Source: Streptomyces odonnellii
GTDB taxonomy: Bacteria; Actinomycetota; Actinomycetes; Streptomycetales; Streptomycetaceae
Direction of reading: 5' to 3'
Assembly: GCF_000981895.1 (NCBI RefSeq)
Contig: NZ_LATD01000017.1
Span: 1 to 46,676 of the forward strand
DNA length: 46,676 nt
The notes below the pieces were generated by a model. It had not been told where the DNA came from and did no database searches. It was given only the letters and a program-made list of their open reading frames with translations. Below, in pieces: positions 6,547-17,541 of the stretch (positions are counted from its first letter, which is position 1; every line of letters starts with the position of its first letter). Both the position numbers and the translations under genes were made by a program.

Positions 6547-6858
6547 ATGATTCCCGGAGAGATCCTGTACGCGGACGAGCCCGTGGTCCTGAACGAGGGC
6601 CGCGAGGTCACCCGGCTCACCGTGCTCAACGCCGCAGACCGGCCCGTCCAGGTCGGCTCCCACTACCACTTCGCCGAGGCCAACCCCGGTCTGGAGTTCG
6701 ACCGCGCCGCCGCGCGCGGCAAGCGGCTGCACATCGCCGCCGGCACCGCCGTACGCTTCGAACCCGGCGTCCCGGTCGAGATCGCGCTCGTACCGCTCGC
6801 CGGTCTGCGGGTCGTACCGGGCCTGCGGGGCGAGACCGGAGGGTCCCTCGATGACTGA
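6547..6858 (+). CDS. ureB: Urease beta subunit
   Basis: A 103-residue subunit with the conserved [18 protein letters not shown] start and the [18 protein letters not shown] block that interacts with the alpha subunit. The ATG at 6547 follows GAGGAGGGCGCG, 13 bases after the ureA stop. Its 3' end overlaps the ureC start by eight bases, so translation is coupled. Confidence 0.97.
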   Translation: MIPGEILYADEPVVLNEGREVTRLTVLNAADRPVQVGSHYHFAEANPGLEFDRAAARGKRLHIAAGTAVRFEPGVPVEIALVPLAGLRVVPGLRGETGGSLDD

Positions 6859-8572
6859 GCTGTCCCGCGCCGTGTACGCGGATCTCTTCGGCCCCACCAC
6901 CGGCGACCGGGTCCGTCTCGCCGACACCGGTCTGCTGGTCGAGATCGAGGAGGACCGCTCCGGCGGACCGGGCCGTGCCGGGGACGAGGCGGTGTTCGGC
7001 GGCGGCAAGGTGATCCGCGAGTCGATGGGCCAGTCCCGTACGACCCGGGCCGAGGGCGCGCCCGACACCGTGATCACCGGCGCTCTGATCATCGATCACT
7101 GGGGCATCGTCAAGGCCGACATCGGCGTACGGGACGGCCGTATCACCGGTATCGGCAAGGCCGGGAACCCCGACACCATGGACGGCGTCCACCCCGATCT
7201 GGTCATCGGGCCCGAGACCGAAGTCATCGCGGGCAACGGCAGGATCGTCACCGCCGGTGCGATCGACGCGCATGTCCACTTCATCTCGCCGACCGTCGTC
7301 GAGCAGGCACTGGCGACCGGTATCACCACCCTTGTCGGCGGCGGCACCGGACCGGCCGAGGGCACCAAGGCCACCACCATCACCCCCGGACCCTGGCATC
7401 TCGCCCGGATGTTCGAGGCGTTGGAGACCTTCCCGGTCAATGTCGGGCTGCTCGGCAAGGGCAACACGATGTCGCGCGAGGCGATGCGTTCCCAACTGCG
7501 CGGCGGCGCCCTCGGGTTCAAGATCCATGAGGACTGGGGCGCCACGCCCGCCGTCATCGACGCCTGTCTGAGCGTCTGTGAGGAGTCGGGCGCCCAACTC
7601 GCCATCCACACCGACACCTTGAACGAAGCGGGCTTTGTCGGGGACACCCTCGCGGCCATCGCGGGACGCACCATCCACGCATACCACACCGAGGGCGCGG
7701 GCGGCGGGCACGCCCCGGACATCATCACCGTCGTCGGCGAGCCGTACGTACTGCCCAGCTCCACCAACCCGACCCGGCCGCACACCGTCAACACCATCGA
7801 GGAACACCTCGACATGCTGATGGTCTGTCACCATCTCAACCCGGCCGTGCCCGAGGACCTCGCGTTCGCCGAGTCCAGGATCCGGCCCTCCACCATCGCG
7901 GCCGAGGACATCCTGCACGACCTCGGCGCCATCTCGATCATCTCCTCCGACTCCCAGGCCATGGGCCGGGTCGGCGAAGTGATCACACGCACCTGGCAGA
8001 CCGCGCATGTGATGAAGAAACGCCGGGGCGCCCTGCCCGGAGACGGCCGCGCCGACAATCACCGGGCACGCCGCTATGTCGCCAAATACACCATCAACCC
8101 GGCGGTCGCCCAGGGCCTCGACCACGAGATCGGCTCGGTCGAGACCGGCAAGCTCGCCGATCTGGTGCTCTGGGATCCCGCCTTCTTCGGGGTGAAGCCA
8201 CAGCTCGTCATCAAGGGCGGACAGATCGCGTACGCGCAGATGGGCGACGCCAACGCCTCCATCCCGACCCCGCAACCGGTGCTGCCGCGCCCGATGTTCG
8301 GGGCGCTGGGGCGGGCGGCGGCCTCCGGCTCGGTCAACTTCGTGGCACCGGCGGCCGTTGAGGACGGGCTGCCCGAACGGCTCGGGCTGGTCAAGGAGTT
8401 CGTACCGATCGGCAACACCCGGCGGATCACCAAGGCCGATATGCGGGAGAACGACGCGCTGCCGCGGGTCGAGGTCGACGCCGACACCTTCGCGGTGACC
8501 ATCGACGGCGAGCCGGTCGAGCCGGCGCCCGCCGCCGAACTTCCGCTCGCCCAGCGCTACTTCCTGTTCTGA
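6851..8572 (+). CDS. ureC: Urease alpha (catalytic) subunit
   Basis: A 573-residue nickel-dependent catalytic subunit of normal length. Visible active-site elements are the nickel-binding DAHVHFISP, the carbamylated Lys in [12 protein letters not shown], the His residues in [10 protein letters not shown] and [16 protein letters not shown], and the active-site flap [22 protein letters not shown]. The C-terminus ends in QRYFLF. It overlaps ureB by eight bases and ureF by one base (TGATG). It works with UreABC in the cytoplasm to release ammonia from urea; maturation requires UreD, UreF and UreG encoded downstream. Confidence 0.98.
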   Translation: MTELSRAVYADLFGPTTGDRVRLADTGLLVEIEEDRSGGPGRAGDEAVFGGGKVIRESMGQSRTTRAEGAPDTVITGALIIDHWGIVKADIGVRDGRITGIGKAGNPDTMDGVHPDLVIGPETEVIAGNGRIVTAGAIDAHVHFISPTVVEQALATGITTLVGGGTGPAEGTKATTITPGPWHLARMFEALETFPVNVGLLGKGNTMSREAMRSQLRGGALGFKIHEDWGATPAVIDACLSVCEESGAQLAIHTDTLNEAGFVGDTLAAIAGRTIHAYHTEGAGGGHAPDIITVVGEPYVLPSSTNPTRPHTVNTIEEHLDMLMVCHHLNPAVPEDLAFAESRIRPSTIAAEDILHDLGAISIISSDSQAMGRVGEVITRTWQTAHVMKKRRGALPGDGRADNHRARRYVAKYTINPAVAQGLDHEIGSVETGKLADLVLWDPAFFGVKPQLVIKGGQIAYAQMGDANASIPTPQPVLPRPMFGALGRAAASGSVNFVAPAAVEDGLPERLGLVKEFVPIGNTRRITKADMRENDALPRVEVDADTFAVTIDGEPVEPAPAAELPLAQRYFLF

Positions 8573-9276
8573 TGGGCACCCCGGACGCGCCTCCGGTGTC
8601 CGCGGGCCGGGCCGCGCTGCTGGTGCTCGCCGACGGGCGGTTCCCGGCGGGCGGCCATGCCCACTCGGGCGGCGCCGAGGCGGCCGTCAGGGCGGGGCGG
8701 ATCCGCGACGCCCGGGATCTGGCGGTGTTCTGCCGGGGGCGGCTGCACACCGCCGGGCTGACCGCGGCGGCGCTGGCCGCCGCGGCGGCCCTGGGCCTCG
8801 ACCCGCTGGTGCTGGACGAGGCCGCCGACGCCCGCACTCCCTCGCCCGCGCTGCGGGCCACGGCGCGCAGACTCGGCCGGCAGCTCATGCGCGCCGCCCG
8901 CGCCACCTGGCCGGGGCCGGAGCTGGACGCGCTCGCCGCCGCCCGGCCGCGCGGGGCGCACCAGCCGGTGGTGCTAGGGCTCACCGCGCGCTCGGCCGGG
9001 CTGAGCCCGGAGGACGCCGCGCACTGCGCGGTGTACGAGACGGTCGGCGGGCCCGCCACCGCGGCCGTACGGCTCCTCAGCCTGGATCCCTTCGAGGCCA
9101 CCGCCGTCCTCGCCCGCCTCGCACCCGACCTCGACCGGGTCGCGGGCCGGGCGGCGGAGTACGCGCGGCAGGCGGAGCGGGAAGGCACCGGCGCGCTGCC
9201 CGCCGCCTCCGCGCCGCTGCTCGACATCGGCGCGGAGGCCCACGCGGCCTGGCCGGTGAGGCTGTTCGCCTCATGA
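8572..9276 (+). CDS. ureF: Urease accessory protein UreF
   Basis: A 234-residue helical accessory protein that joins the UreD-UreF-UreG complex and controls nickel insertion. Family signatures include [19 protein letters not shown] near the N-terminus and the [19 protein letters not shown] segment in the C-terminal half. The start codon overlaps the ureC stop by one base, so translation is coupled. The protein is strongly Ala- and Arg-rich, which is typical for UreF of actinomycetes. Confidence 0.93.
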   Translation: MGTPDAPPVSAGRAALLVLADGRFPAGGHAHSGGAEAAVRAGRIRDARDLAVFCRGRLHTAGLTAAALAAAAALGLDPLVLDEAADARTPSPALRATARRLGRQLMRAARATWPGPELDALAAARPRGAHQPVVLGLTARSAGLSPEDAAHCAVYETVGGPATAAVRLLSLDPFEATAVLARLAPDLDRVAGRAAEYARQAEREGTGALPAASAPLLDIGAEAHAAWPVRLFAS

Positions 9277-9374
9277 CCGGCGCCCCGGCGGGGGGACCAC
9301 CCCGTACCTCCGGCCCCCTATCCGCGCCCTGTACGCCCGACACCTCTCCGTACCGTCCCGACAGGAGTCGCTCC

Positions 9375-10060
<686 letters not shown>

Positions 10061-10064
<4 letters not shown>

Positions 10065-10801
10065 GCGTTCGTGCCACCGCACGTATCGTCGCGACCCCCG
10101 CCGGATTGCCGGTGCTCGCGGGCGAGGGACCGCTCGCGCTGCGCCGTACCCGCGCCACCGGACCCGGCGCCCGCGTCACCGTCGTCGGCGCGATGAGCGC
10201 GCCCCTCGGCGGCGACCGGCTCGCGATCGAGGCGGAGGTACGGGACGGCGCCCTGCTCACCGTGGACTCCGCCGCCGCCACGGTCGCCCTGCCGGGACGC
10301 GACGCCGGACCCGCCCACTACGACGTACGGCTGACCGTCGGCGAGCGCGCCGCACTGAACTGGCTTCCGGAACAGCTCGTCTCCGCGTACGGCAGCGACC
10401 TCCGGATGCGTACGCGCGTCGAACTCGCCGCCACCGGGCGCCTGCTGCTCCGCGAGGAACAGATCCTGGGCCGCCACGGTGAGGAGCCCGGCACCCTCTC
10501 GACCCGGCTCACCGTGCTGCGCGCGGGCCGCCCGCTCCTCGATCAGGAGCTTTCCTACGGGCCCGGAGCCCCCGCCGGCTGGGACGGCGGAGCGGTCCTC
10601 GGCGGCCATCGAGCGGTCGGTCAACTCCTGCTCGTGGGAACGGAGTTCGAGGAGAAACCGGCCTCACCGCGGCTGCTGGGGGAGACCGCCGTACTCACTC
10701 CGCTGGCCGGACCCGCCGTTCTGATCACGGCCGTCGCGCCGGACGCCCTGCGGCTGCGCCGTGTGCTGGACGAGGCGCTGGACGGCACGGCGTACCGCTG
10801 A
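10061..10801 (+). CDS. ureD: Urease accessory protein UreD
   Basis: A 246-residue scaffold protein that binds apo-urease and recruits UreF and UreG. Recognisable elements are the [20 protein letters not shown] start, [20 protein letters not shown] and [20 protein letters not shown]. The ATG at 10061 overlaps the ureG stop, and the N-terminal alternative at 10016 lies inside ureG without a ribosome site. It is the last gene of the cluster. No ureE and no nickel transporter gene is present in the window. Confidence 0.93.
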
Positions 10802-10823
10802 GCGGGACAGCACGCACCGGTTA

Positions 10824-10852
10824 TTGGTTCGGTAAAGAAACGCCGGTATGGC
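10824..10852 (+). promoter_or_regulatory. Possible promoter of the secreted peptidase gene
   Basis: TTGGTT (10824-10829) and TATGGC (10847-10852) are separated by 17 bases, in the 144-base gap between ureD and the peptidase gene. Match to consensus is moderate, so this is only a candidate. Confidence 0.35.
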
Positions 10853-10945
10853 CTGTTCCCGGCGACGCCACAGACGAAAGGATCCCGGGGAGTCCCATCG
10901 AACGCGTTGCCGCAGGCAGCGAAAGACAACAGGGGGAGGTTCCAC

Positions 10946-12523
10946 TTGAGACGCACCGCAGTGCTCGGCTCGGCCGGCACTCTGCTCGCGGGCACGCTGA
11001 TAGCCGGCGCCATGGCCGCTCCGGCGGCGAACGCCGACGGACGCCGCCACGGCGACCCCGCGGCGTACGGCGCCACGGTCGCGGCGGAACGGGCCGCGAA
11101 GGCGGGCATCGACTGGCAGGACTGTCCGGCCGACTGGTCACTGGAGAAGCCCATCCAGTGCGGCTATGTGAACGTCCCGCTCGACTACGCCAAGCCGAAC
11201 GGCCGGCAGATCAGGCTCGCCGTCGACCGTATCGCCAGCACGGGCACCAAGGACCAGCGCCAGGGCGCGCTGATCTACAACCCCGGCGGTCCCGGCGGTT
11301 CCGGCATGGCGTTCCCGCGCCGTGTCGTCACCAAGAACGCCATCTGGGCCGACGCGGCGAAGGCGTACGACTTCGTGGGCTTCGACCCGCGCGGGGTCGG
11401 CCGCTCGACCCCCATCTCCTGTGTCGACCCGCAGGAGTTCGTCAAGGCGCCCAAGCTCGACCCGGTCCCCGACAGCGAGGCCGACAAGCGCGCCCAGCGC
11501 AAGCTCGCCGCCGAGTACGCGGACGGCTGCAAGGAGCGCAGCGGCTGGATGCTGCCGCACATGACGACGCCCAACACCGCCCGGGACCTGGATGTCATCA
11601 GGGCCGCGCTCGGTGAGAAGAAGCTCAACTACCTGGGCGTCTCGTACGGTACGTACCTGGGCGCCGTCTACGGCACGCTGTTCCCGACCCATGTGCGCCG
11701 CATGGTCGTCGACAGTGTGGTCAACCCGTCGAAGGAGAAGATCTGGTACCAGGCCAACCTGGACCAGGACGTCGCCTTCGAGACCCGCTTCCAGGACTGG
11801 ATGAAGTGGGTCGCCCAGAACGACGCGGCCTTCCACATCGGCTCCACCCCCGCCGCCGTCGAGCAGCAGTGGGAGAAGCTGCGGGCCGCCGCCAAGAAGA
11901 ACCCGATCGGCGGGGTCGTCGGACCCGCCGAGCTGCTCGGGCTCTTCCAGAGCGCCCCGTACTACGACTCCAGTTGGGTGCCCGTCGCCTCGGTCTGGAG
12001 CGACTACCTGGCAGGTGACACCCAGGCGCTCGTGGACGCCGCGGCCCCGGACCTGTCCGACACCAAGGGCAACGCCTCGGCCGAGAACGGCAACGCCGTC
12101 TACACGGCCGTCGAGTGCGCGGACGCGCAGTGGCCCACGAACTGGCGGACCTGGGACCGGGACAACACCCGGCTGCACCGGGACCACCCGTTCCTGACCT
12201 GGTCCAACGCCTGGCTGAACCTGCCGTGCGCCACCTGGGGCGTCAAGCAGCAGACCCCGCTTCAGGTCAAGACCGGCAAGGGACTGCCGCCGGTGCTGAT
12301 CACGCAGTCCACGCGGGACGCGGCCACGCCGTACGAGGGCGCTGTCGAGCTGCACAAGCGGTTCAAGGGCTCGCGTCTGATCACGGAGCGGGACGCCGGT
12401 TCGCACGGCATCACCAACCTGGTGAACCCGTGCATCAACGACCGGGTGAAGGCCTATCTGCTGACCGGCGCGCTGGACAGCGCCGATGTGACGTGCGGTC
12501 CGCACGCCACGCCGAAGCCGTAA
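10946..12523 (+). CDS. Secreted S33-type tripeptidyl aminopeptidase / alpha-beta hydrolase
   Basis: A 525-residue exported hydrolase. The start is the TTG at 10946, six bases after AGGGGGAGG; it gives the signal peptide MRRTAVLGSAGTLLAGTLIA with likely cleavage near ANA-DG. An upstream TTG at 10907 lacks a ribosome site. The alpha/beta-hydrolase core shows the oxyanion loop NPGGPGGSG (about 112-120), the nucleophile elbow GVSYGTYLG (Ser near 233), the acid in STRDAATPYEGA and the His in DAGSHGI. The C-terminal TAP-like domain contains the usual ECADAQW segment. These enzymes cleave tripeptides from protein N-termini outside the cell, in mycelial peptide nutrition or maturation of other exported proteins. 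From memory, the same gene follows the urease cluster in S. coelicolor. Confidence 0.92.
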   Translation: MRRTAVLGSAGTLLAGTLIAGAMAAPAANADGRRHGDPAAYGATVAAERAAKAGIDWQDCPADWSLEKPIQCGYVNVPLDYAKPNGRQIRLAVDRIASTGTKDQRQGALIYNPGGPGGSGMAFPRRVVTKNAIWADAAKAYDFVGFDPRGVGRSTPISCVDPQEFVKAPKLDPVPDSEADKRAQRKLAAEYADGCKERSGWMLPHMTTPNTARDLDVIRAALGEKKLNYLGVSYGTYLGAVYGTLFPTHVRRMVVDSVVNPSKEKIWYQANLDQDVAFETRFQDWMKWVAQNDAAFHIGSTPAAVEQQWEKLRAAAKKNPIGGVVGPAELLGLFQSAPYYDSSWVPVASVWSDYLAGDTQALVDAAAPDLSDTKGNASAENGNAVYTAVECADAQWPTNWRTWDRDNTRLHRDHPFLTWSNAWLNLPCATWGVKQQTPLQVKTGKGLPPVLITQSTRDAATPYEGAVELHKRFKGSRLITERDAGSHGITNLVNPCINDRVKAYLLTGALDSADVTCGPHATPKP

Positions 12524-12540
12524 GGCCGACACGTACGCGT

Positions 12541-12600
12541 AGCCAGTAAGAGCAGCGCGTACGAGCAGTACGAGCAGCGCGTACGAGAAGCGCGTACGAG
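12541..12600. repeat. Imperfect GCGCGTACGAG repeats
   Basis: The short motif GCGCGTACGAG occurs three times, with one shortened copy AGTACGAGCA between the first two. The run lies after the stop of the peptidase gene and just before its terminator. It is similar in flavour, not sequence, to the CGTACGG array at 1637. Probably a slippage-born spacer. Confidence 0.6.
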
Positions 12601-12604
12601 TTGG

Positions 12605-12635
12605 GGGCGACCGGTCCGGCCAGGGCCGGTCGCCC
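12605..12635. terminator. Terminator between peptidase and acyltransferase genes
   Basis: GGGCGACCGG (12605-12614) and CCGGTCGCCC (12626-12635) form a perfect 10-bp stem with an 11-base loop, followed by TGTTT on the plus strand. It lies between two convergent genes and can serve both. Confidence 0.75.
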
Positions 12636-12650
12636 TGTTTCCGGGCCCTG

Positions 12651-13436
12651 TCAGCGCCGGCGCCGCAGGAACTTCCTCGGCTGCCCGGCCCCGCTCTGCT
12701 CGCCCCCGGTCCGCCTGCCCCTGCCCCTGTCCTTGGTCTGCTTGCCGGCCTGTTTGCCCTTCGCCTGCTCGGCCTTCACCTCGGCCGCGTAGCGGTCCAC
12801 GTACTCCTGCCCCGACAGCCCCAGGATCGCGTACATGATCTCGTCGGTGACCGCCCGGACCGCCGCCCGCTCATGCTCCAGACCGGCGTAGCGCGAGAAC
12901 TCCAGCGGCTCGCCGAACCGGATGGTGACCCGGCGGATGCTCGGTACCACCTGACCGGGCGGCTGGATCTCGAACGTACCGACCATGGCACACGGCACCA
13001 CCGGCACCTGCGCTCTGATCGCCATCACAGCGACCCCGACCTTGCCCTTGTAGAGCCGTCCGTCGTGCGAGCGGGTGCCCTCGGGATAGATCCCCAGCAA
13101 CTCGTCCCTGCCCAGTACCGCCAGCCCTTCCCTGATCGCCGCCCCTCCGGCCTCCTTGCCCGACCGGTCCACCGGGATCTGCCCGGCGCTGCGGAAGAAG
13201 AAGGCGGTCAGCCGCCCCCGGAGACCGGGGCCCGTGAAGTACTCGGCCTTCGCGAGGAAGGTGATGCGCCGCTTCAGGATCGCGGGCATCAGGAAGTGGT
13301 CGGAGAACGAGAGATGGTTGCCCGCGATGATGGCGGGGCCGTGGGCCGGGATGTGTTCCAGGCCCTCGATCCGGGGCCGGAAGAGCAGCCGCAACAGGGG
13401 CCCCAGCAGCACATATTTGAGGACGTAATAGAACAC
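12651..13436 (-). CDS. PlsC-type 1-acylglycerol-3-phosphate acyltransferase
   Basis: A 261-residue acyltransferase of the PlsC/LPLAT superfamily, which transfers acyl chains to lysophospholipids at the inner membrane face. The catalytic HX4D motif is NHLSFSD (His41, Asp46). The glycerol-phosphate-binding motif YPEGTRS follows at about 116 to 122. The first 20 residues are hydrophobic (MFYYVLKYVLLGPLLRLLFR), consistent with a membrane-associated N-terminus. The C-terminal 30 residues are very basic and repetitive in Lys, Arg and Gly, an extension outside the catalytic fold. The start is GTG at 13436 with GAGGAG upstream. Confidence 0.92.
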   Translation of the reverse strand: MFYYVLKYVLLGPLLRLLFRPRIEGLEHIPAHGPAIIAGNHLSFSDHFLMPAILKRRITFLAKAEYFTGPGLRGRLTAFFFRSAGQIPVDRSGKEAGGAAIREGLAVLGRDELLGIYPEGTRSHDGRLYKGKVGVAVMAIRAQVPVVPCAMVGTFEIQPPGQVVPSIRRVTIRFGEPLEFSRYAGLEHERAAVRAVTDEIMYAILGLSGQEYVDRYAAEVKAEQAKGKQAGKQTKDRGRGRRTGGEQSGAGQPRKFLRRRR

Positions 13437-13578
13437 GGGATGCGCTCCTCACTGGCCCGCCGGGCTCCCGGGCTGCCGTTTTCCCAGGTCAGTGGGGGGC
13501 TCCGGCGGGTAAGTGTAAGTGCGAGCGGCACCCGTTGTAACCGCCTCCGCACAGGGCTTCCGGCCCGTGACGGCGACT

Positions 13579-13595
13579 CCCGGCCTCAGGCCGGG
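13579..13595. terminator. Small hairpin spanning the multicopper oxidase stop codon
   Basis: CCCGGCC and GGCCGGG form a 7-bp stem around a three-base loop that is itself the minus-strand stop codon of the oxidase. It may contribute to termination; stability is moderate. Confidence 0.35.
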
Positions 13596-15529
13596 CCGAC
13601 GCGAAGCGGCCGCATCATCTCGTTGTCCTCGTGCTCCAGCATGTGGCAGTGCCACATGTAGTGGCCCGCCTGGCCGAATCGGACCTTCACCCGGGTGATG
13701 GCGTTCGGATACGCGATCACCGTGTCCTTGAAACCGCGTTCCCACGGTTCCGGCGGGAGCGCCGCCTCCCCGTCCGGCTGCCGGTTCTCCACCTGGAACT
13801 GAACTTCGTGGATGTGGATCGGGTGCGCGTCCTTCGTCAGGTTGTGGATCTCCCAGATCTCGGTCGCGCCCAGGGCCGGGTTCTCCGTGACGGGATCGCC
13901 CCATCCCAGCGGCACCGGCTGCCCCGACGCGTCCAGGATGCCGAGAAGCACGGCGCGCGGACCCACACCCTGGAGACGGGCCGAGTTGACCTCGTTCAGG
14001 CTGACCTGCCGCGTACGGCTTGCCGCCCCCAGCGGCTCGAACGGGGGCAGTACGAGTTCCGAGACCGGTACCGACCTGTCCGGCGTGGTGAGCGGTCCCA
14101 CCGCGAACTTCATGACCTGACCGGTGGTTTGCGGATCCGCCGGCGGAAAGTCCGTACCCACCGTCCCGCCCCCGAACGGGGTGTCCGGCCCCTCATTGAT
14201 GAGGTACAGCTCGGTCCCCACCGGGATGGAGGTGAAGTCGACGATGACATCGGCGCGTTCGGCCGGCGCGGTCAGCAGTTGCTCACGCTGGACGGGAGCC
14301 GGCAGAAAACCGCCCTCACTGCCGATCTGCCAGAAGGGAAGCACCGGCGCGGCCGGTCTGGGGGCCAGCGGGTCGCTGACGATCTTGAGGATCAGGAAGC
14401 GCGCGTTGCAGCCGTTGAGGAACCGGAACCGGTAGCGGCGCGGTTCCACGGACAGCACCGGCCAGGTACTGCCGTTGGTGACCATCGCGTTGGCGAAGAA
14501 CTCCGGATTCCAGATCGGCGCCATGTCGCTTTCCGGCACGTACGGTCCCTCGAACCCGTCGAAGAACGCCCGGCTCGCCGGATAGAACAGGCTGCCGTCG
14601 GTGTGGAACGACCGGTCCTGGATGAGGAGCGGGATCTCGTAGTACCTCGTGCCCGGCCGGTCACCGCGTTTCGGCGCGGGCCCTGGAAGCACCCGCTTGC
14701 CGAGGTCGGACGGTCCGCCCCGCAGCAGGTAGAAGCCCGCCAGGCCGGCGTACACATTGAGCCGTGTGATGCCCAGGGCGTGGTCGTGGAACCAGAGCGT
14801 GGCGGCCCGGCCCTGGTTGGCGTAGTGGAACACGGCGTTCCCCGGGCCCCATGGCGCACCGAACAGTTCCTCGGACTTCGCGCGGAACCGGTCGTAGAAG
14901 GACCCGGTCCTCGCGTAGCCCGCCGGGATGTCCCGCGCGTCGGGCAGGTACCACGCCTCGGCGTAGCCGTCGCTCTCCTCGGCGTTCCGCCCTCCGTGCA
15001 GATGCGTCACGATGGGTACGGGACCCGTGTACGGGCCGGGTGTCGAGGTGAACACCGGTGACGAGTCCCGCCCGGAGATCCCGCCCGGAGGGTTCGCCCA
15101 GTGCAGCGTGGGGTCCACCGGCAGCAGATGCGGCAGGTAGTCGCCTCGCGCGTCGAGCAGATCATTGGCCCATGTGACCCGGACCTCCCGGCCTGCCTCC
15201 GCCTCGATGGTGAAGGCGGGGTAGCGGAAGGTGCCGGAGTGCCGGGAGGAGCCGTATCCCCAGACAGTCGTGGCCGGACTGCCCGGAGGCAGGACCTGCT
15301 GCCGGAACTGCCGGACGCCGACCGTATAGCTGTCGAGGTCCGGCCGGCCGTCCCGCGAGTCCAGCGGCATCACGGGCGGTATCGCGAGTTCGGTGACGTA
15401 CTTCTCTATCGTCTCCGGACCGAGCACCCCGTCCGCCGTCACCCGGGCCGCGAACGCGGTCCCGCCGGGCAGGAACACACAGACGCCTCCGGCGACACCG
15501 GCGCCTACGACCCGCCGTCTGCTGATCAT
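13586..15529 (-). CDS. Tat-exported CotA-like multicopper oxidase (laccase type)
   Basis: A 647-residue three-cupredoxin-domain oxidase that couples one-electron oxidation of phenols, bilirubin-like pigments or metals to reduction of oxygen to water. All copper sites are present: HLHGG (H176, H178), WFHDH (H248, H250), HPIHIH (H569, H572, H574) and HCHMLEHEDNEMM (H627, C628, H629, H633, axial M638). The overall layout resembles CotA and phenoxazinone-synthase-like enzymes, not the small two-domain Streptomyces laccases. The N-terminus ISRRRVVGAGVAGGVCVFLP is a twin-arginine signal. The ATG at 15529 was chosen because GGGAGGTCCG directly precedes it. It is divergent from the acetolactate synthase gene. 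The substrate is not predictable. Confidence 0.93.
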   Translation of the reverse strand: MISRRRVVGAGVAGGVCVFLPGGTAFAARVTADGVLGPETIEKYVTELAIPPVMPLDSRDGRPDLDSYTVGVRQFRQQVLPPGSPATTVWGYGSSRHSGTFRYPAFTIEAEAGREVRVTWANDLLDARGDYLPHLLPVDPTLHWANPPGGISGRDSSPVFTSTPGPYTGPVPIVTHLHGGRNAEESDGYAEAWYLPDARDIPAGYARTGSFYDRFRAKSEELFGAPWGPGNAVFHYANQGRAATLWFHDHALGITRLNVYAGLAGFYLLRGGPSDLGKRVLPGPAPKRGDRPGTRYYEIPLLIQDRSFHTDGSLFYPASRAFFDGFEGPYVPESDMAPIWNPEFFANAMVTNGSTWPVLSVEPRRYRFRFLNGCNARFLILKIVSDPLAPRPAAPVLPFWQIGSEGGFLPAPVQREQLLTAPAERADVIVDFTSIPVGTELYLINEGPDTPFGGGTVGTDFPPADPQTTGQVMKFAVGPLTTPDRSVPVSELVLPPFEPLGAASRTRQVSLNEVNSARLQGVGPRAVLLGILDASGQPVPLGWGDPVTENPALGATEIWEIHNLTKDAHPIHIHEVQFQVENRQPDGEAALPPEPWERGFKDTVIAYPNAITRVKVRFGQAGHYMWHCHMLEHEDNEMMRPLRVGPA

Positions 15530-15812
15530 CGGACCTCCCGTGCATCGGTCGATTCGACTCATACCGCCAGGAGGTGCCCCGAGACACCAACACACAGATA
15601 CCCGTATCGCCGCTGAAACCCTCCGCGATCGGATACGGGTCACCCGATGAGGCGAGCCGCCGCCCAGCCCCGTACCGAAGCGGGCGGCCGGGACGAACGG
15701 GAGCGGCGCCCGTCGGCCGGTCACTCAGTGGGCGCGGTTCGTTGCCTTCGGTACTCAAGGTGTGCCCGTTCTGTCACCAAAATAGAGTGTTTCTGGTGAG
15801 GAGGGCATCGCC

Positions 15813-17498
15813 ATGGCCACCAGCGTGAAAAAGGAAGACTCGGTACGCAGCGCACAGCGGGCGATCGAGACCGTCCAGTCACAAGGTGTCCCGTTCATCT
15901 TCGGAGTGCCGGGAGCGAAGATCGACGCGGCCTATGACGTACTCGCCGATATGGGCCCGCGGTTGGTGGTCTGCCGGCACGAGCAGAACGCCGCGTTCAT
16001 GGCGGCGGCGTTCGGCAGGCTGACCGGCACGCCGGGTGTCCTCCTGGTGACCTCGGGCCCCGGCACGGCCAATCTGGCGACCGGTCTGCTGACCGCCAAC
16101 ACCGAGCAGGATCCCGTGGTGGCGCTGTGCGGCGCGGTCGGCCGCGAGAACAGGCTCAAGCGGACACACCAGTCGATGGACGCAGCCGCGCTCCTCAAGA
16201 CCGTCACCAAGTTCACCGGCGAGGTCAGCGATCCGGACAATGTCCCGGAAACGGTCGCCAACGCCTTCCGGGCCGCCGCCACCGAGCCGCGCGGGTCGGC
16301 CGCGGTGGTCCTGCCGTCCGACGTCCAGGCGGCCCCCACCACCGCCGGGATCACCCGCGCCCTGCCCGTACCGCCCATGGGCCCCGCTCCGGCGGAGGCC
16401 GTCGAGCGGGCGGCGAAGCTCATCCGCCGGGCGCGGCGGCCGGTCCTGCTGGTCGGTACCCGGGCCGCCGACCCCGAGAGCTGTGCCGCGCTGCGGGCGC
16501 TGGTCGCGGGGACCGGGCTGCCGGTGGCCGAGACGTTCCAGGCCGCGGGCGTCATGTCCCGGATTCTGGAGCGGCATTACGTCGGGCGGGTCGGCCTCTT
16601 CCGCAACCAGCCGGGCGATGTCCTCGTGGCCGATGCGGATGTCCTGGTCACCATCGGGTTCGACCCCGTCGAGTACGACCCGGTCATGTGGAACGCCGAC
16701 ACGGCCCGTACGGTCGTCCACATCGACGCCCTCCCCGCGGCGATCGACAACCACTACGAGCCGGCCCTGGAGCTGCGCGGCGGCGTGGCCGCCACCCTCG
16801 CAGAGCTGAGCGCGCGGCTGGCCGGGTTGGCCCCGAGCGAGACCTTCAAGGCCGAAATCGCCCACGGGCAAAGGGAGTTGGCCGAGGTCGACGAGCGCGC
16901 CCGGGCCGCCCCGCCGACGGGTGCCGGGCTCAATCCGGCGGCCGTGGTGCTGGATCTGCGCGACGCCCTGACCGACGACGCCACCGTCACCTGTGACATC
17001 GGATCGGTGTACATCTACATGGCCCGCCACTTCCGCGCCTACGAACCGCGCCATCTGCTGTTCTCCAACGGGCAGCAGACCCTGGGCGTCGCGCTTCCCT
17101 GGGCCATGGCGGCGTGCATGGCGCGCCCCGGCACCCAGGTGGTGTCCGTATCGGGAGACGGCGGATTCCTCTTCTCCGCACAGGAGTTGGAGACCGCCAC
17201 CCGGCTCGGCCTGACCTTCACCCATGTCCTGATGCGCGACAACACCTACGACATGGTGGGCTTCCAGGAAGTGCTGAAGTACGGCAGGAAGACGGGCGTC
17301 CAGCTCGGCGACTACGACGTGGTGAAGTACGCCGAGGCCTTCGGGGCACACGGCTACCGGGTCACGAACCAGGACGAGTTCAGCTCCGTACTGCGACGGG
17401 CGCTCGCCGAGGACAGCCCCTCCATCGTCGACGTACCGGTGGACTACAGCCACAACACCGACCTGGCCGCCCAGCTTCACGACGAGGTCTTCGAGTGA
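15813..17498 (+). CDS. alsS: Acetolactate synthase, catabolic (AlsS) type
   Basis: A 561-residue thiamine-diphosphate enzyme that condenses two pyruvates to 2-acetolactate. The N-terminal domain has the catalytic Glu in [16 protein letters not shown] and [14 protein letters not shown]. The block [20 protein letters not shown] is characteristic of the FAD-independent catabolic AlsS group as opposed to IlvB. The C-terminal domain has the TPP/Mg motif starting at SGDGGFLFS and ending near MRDNTYDMV. The ATG at 15813 follows GAGGAGG. The next gene, 43 bases downstream, encodes acetolactate decarboxylase, so the pair makes acetoin. No ilvN-like regulatory subunit is adjacent, which also supports a catabolic role. 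Confidence 0.92.
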   Translation: MATSVKKEDSVRSAQRAIETVQSQGVPFIFGVPGAKIDAAYDVLADMGPRLVVCRHEQNAAFMAAAFGRLTGTPGVLLVTSGPGTANLATGLLTANTEQDPVVALCGAVGRENRLKRTHQSMDAAALLKTVTKFTGEVSDPDNVPETVANAFRAAATEPRGSAAVVLPSDVQAAPTTAGITRALPVPPMGPAPAEAVERAAKLIRRARRPVLLVGTRAADPESCAALRALVAGTGLPVAETFQAAGVMSRILERHYVGRVGLFRNQPGDVLVADADVLVTIGFDPVEYDPVMWNADTARTVVHIDALPAAIDNHYEPALELRGGVAATLAELSARLAGLAPSETFKAEIAHGQRELAEVDERARAAPPTGAGLNPAAVVLDLRDALTDDATVTCDIGSVYIYMARHFRAYEPRHLLFSNGQQTLGVALPWAMAACMARPGTQVVSVSGDGGFLFSAQELETATRLGLTFTHVLMRDNTYDMVGFQEVLKYGRKTGVQLGDYDVVKYAEAFGAHGYRVTNQDEFSSVLRRALAEDSPSIVDVPVDYSHNTDLAAQLHDEVFE

Positions 17499-17541
17499 TG
17501 CCGTGCGCCGTCGCGCGGAAGACGCGGAGGAGGGGGCACCC

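Noticed and set aside
6626..8275. A long minus-strand frame across ureB and ureC
   Set aside because: Urease genes on the plus strand are unmistakable; the minus frame is low-complexity Gly, Asp, Val and Arg.
13440..13585. A GC-rich gap between acyltransferase and oxidase as a small RNA
   Set aside because: No clear promoter or stable independent hairpin was found apart from the small one at the oxidase stop codon.
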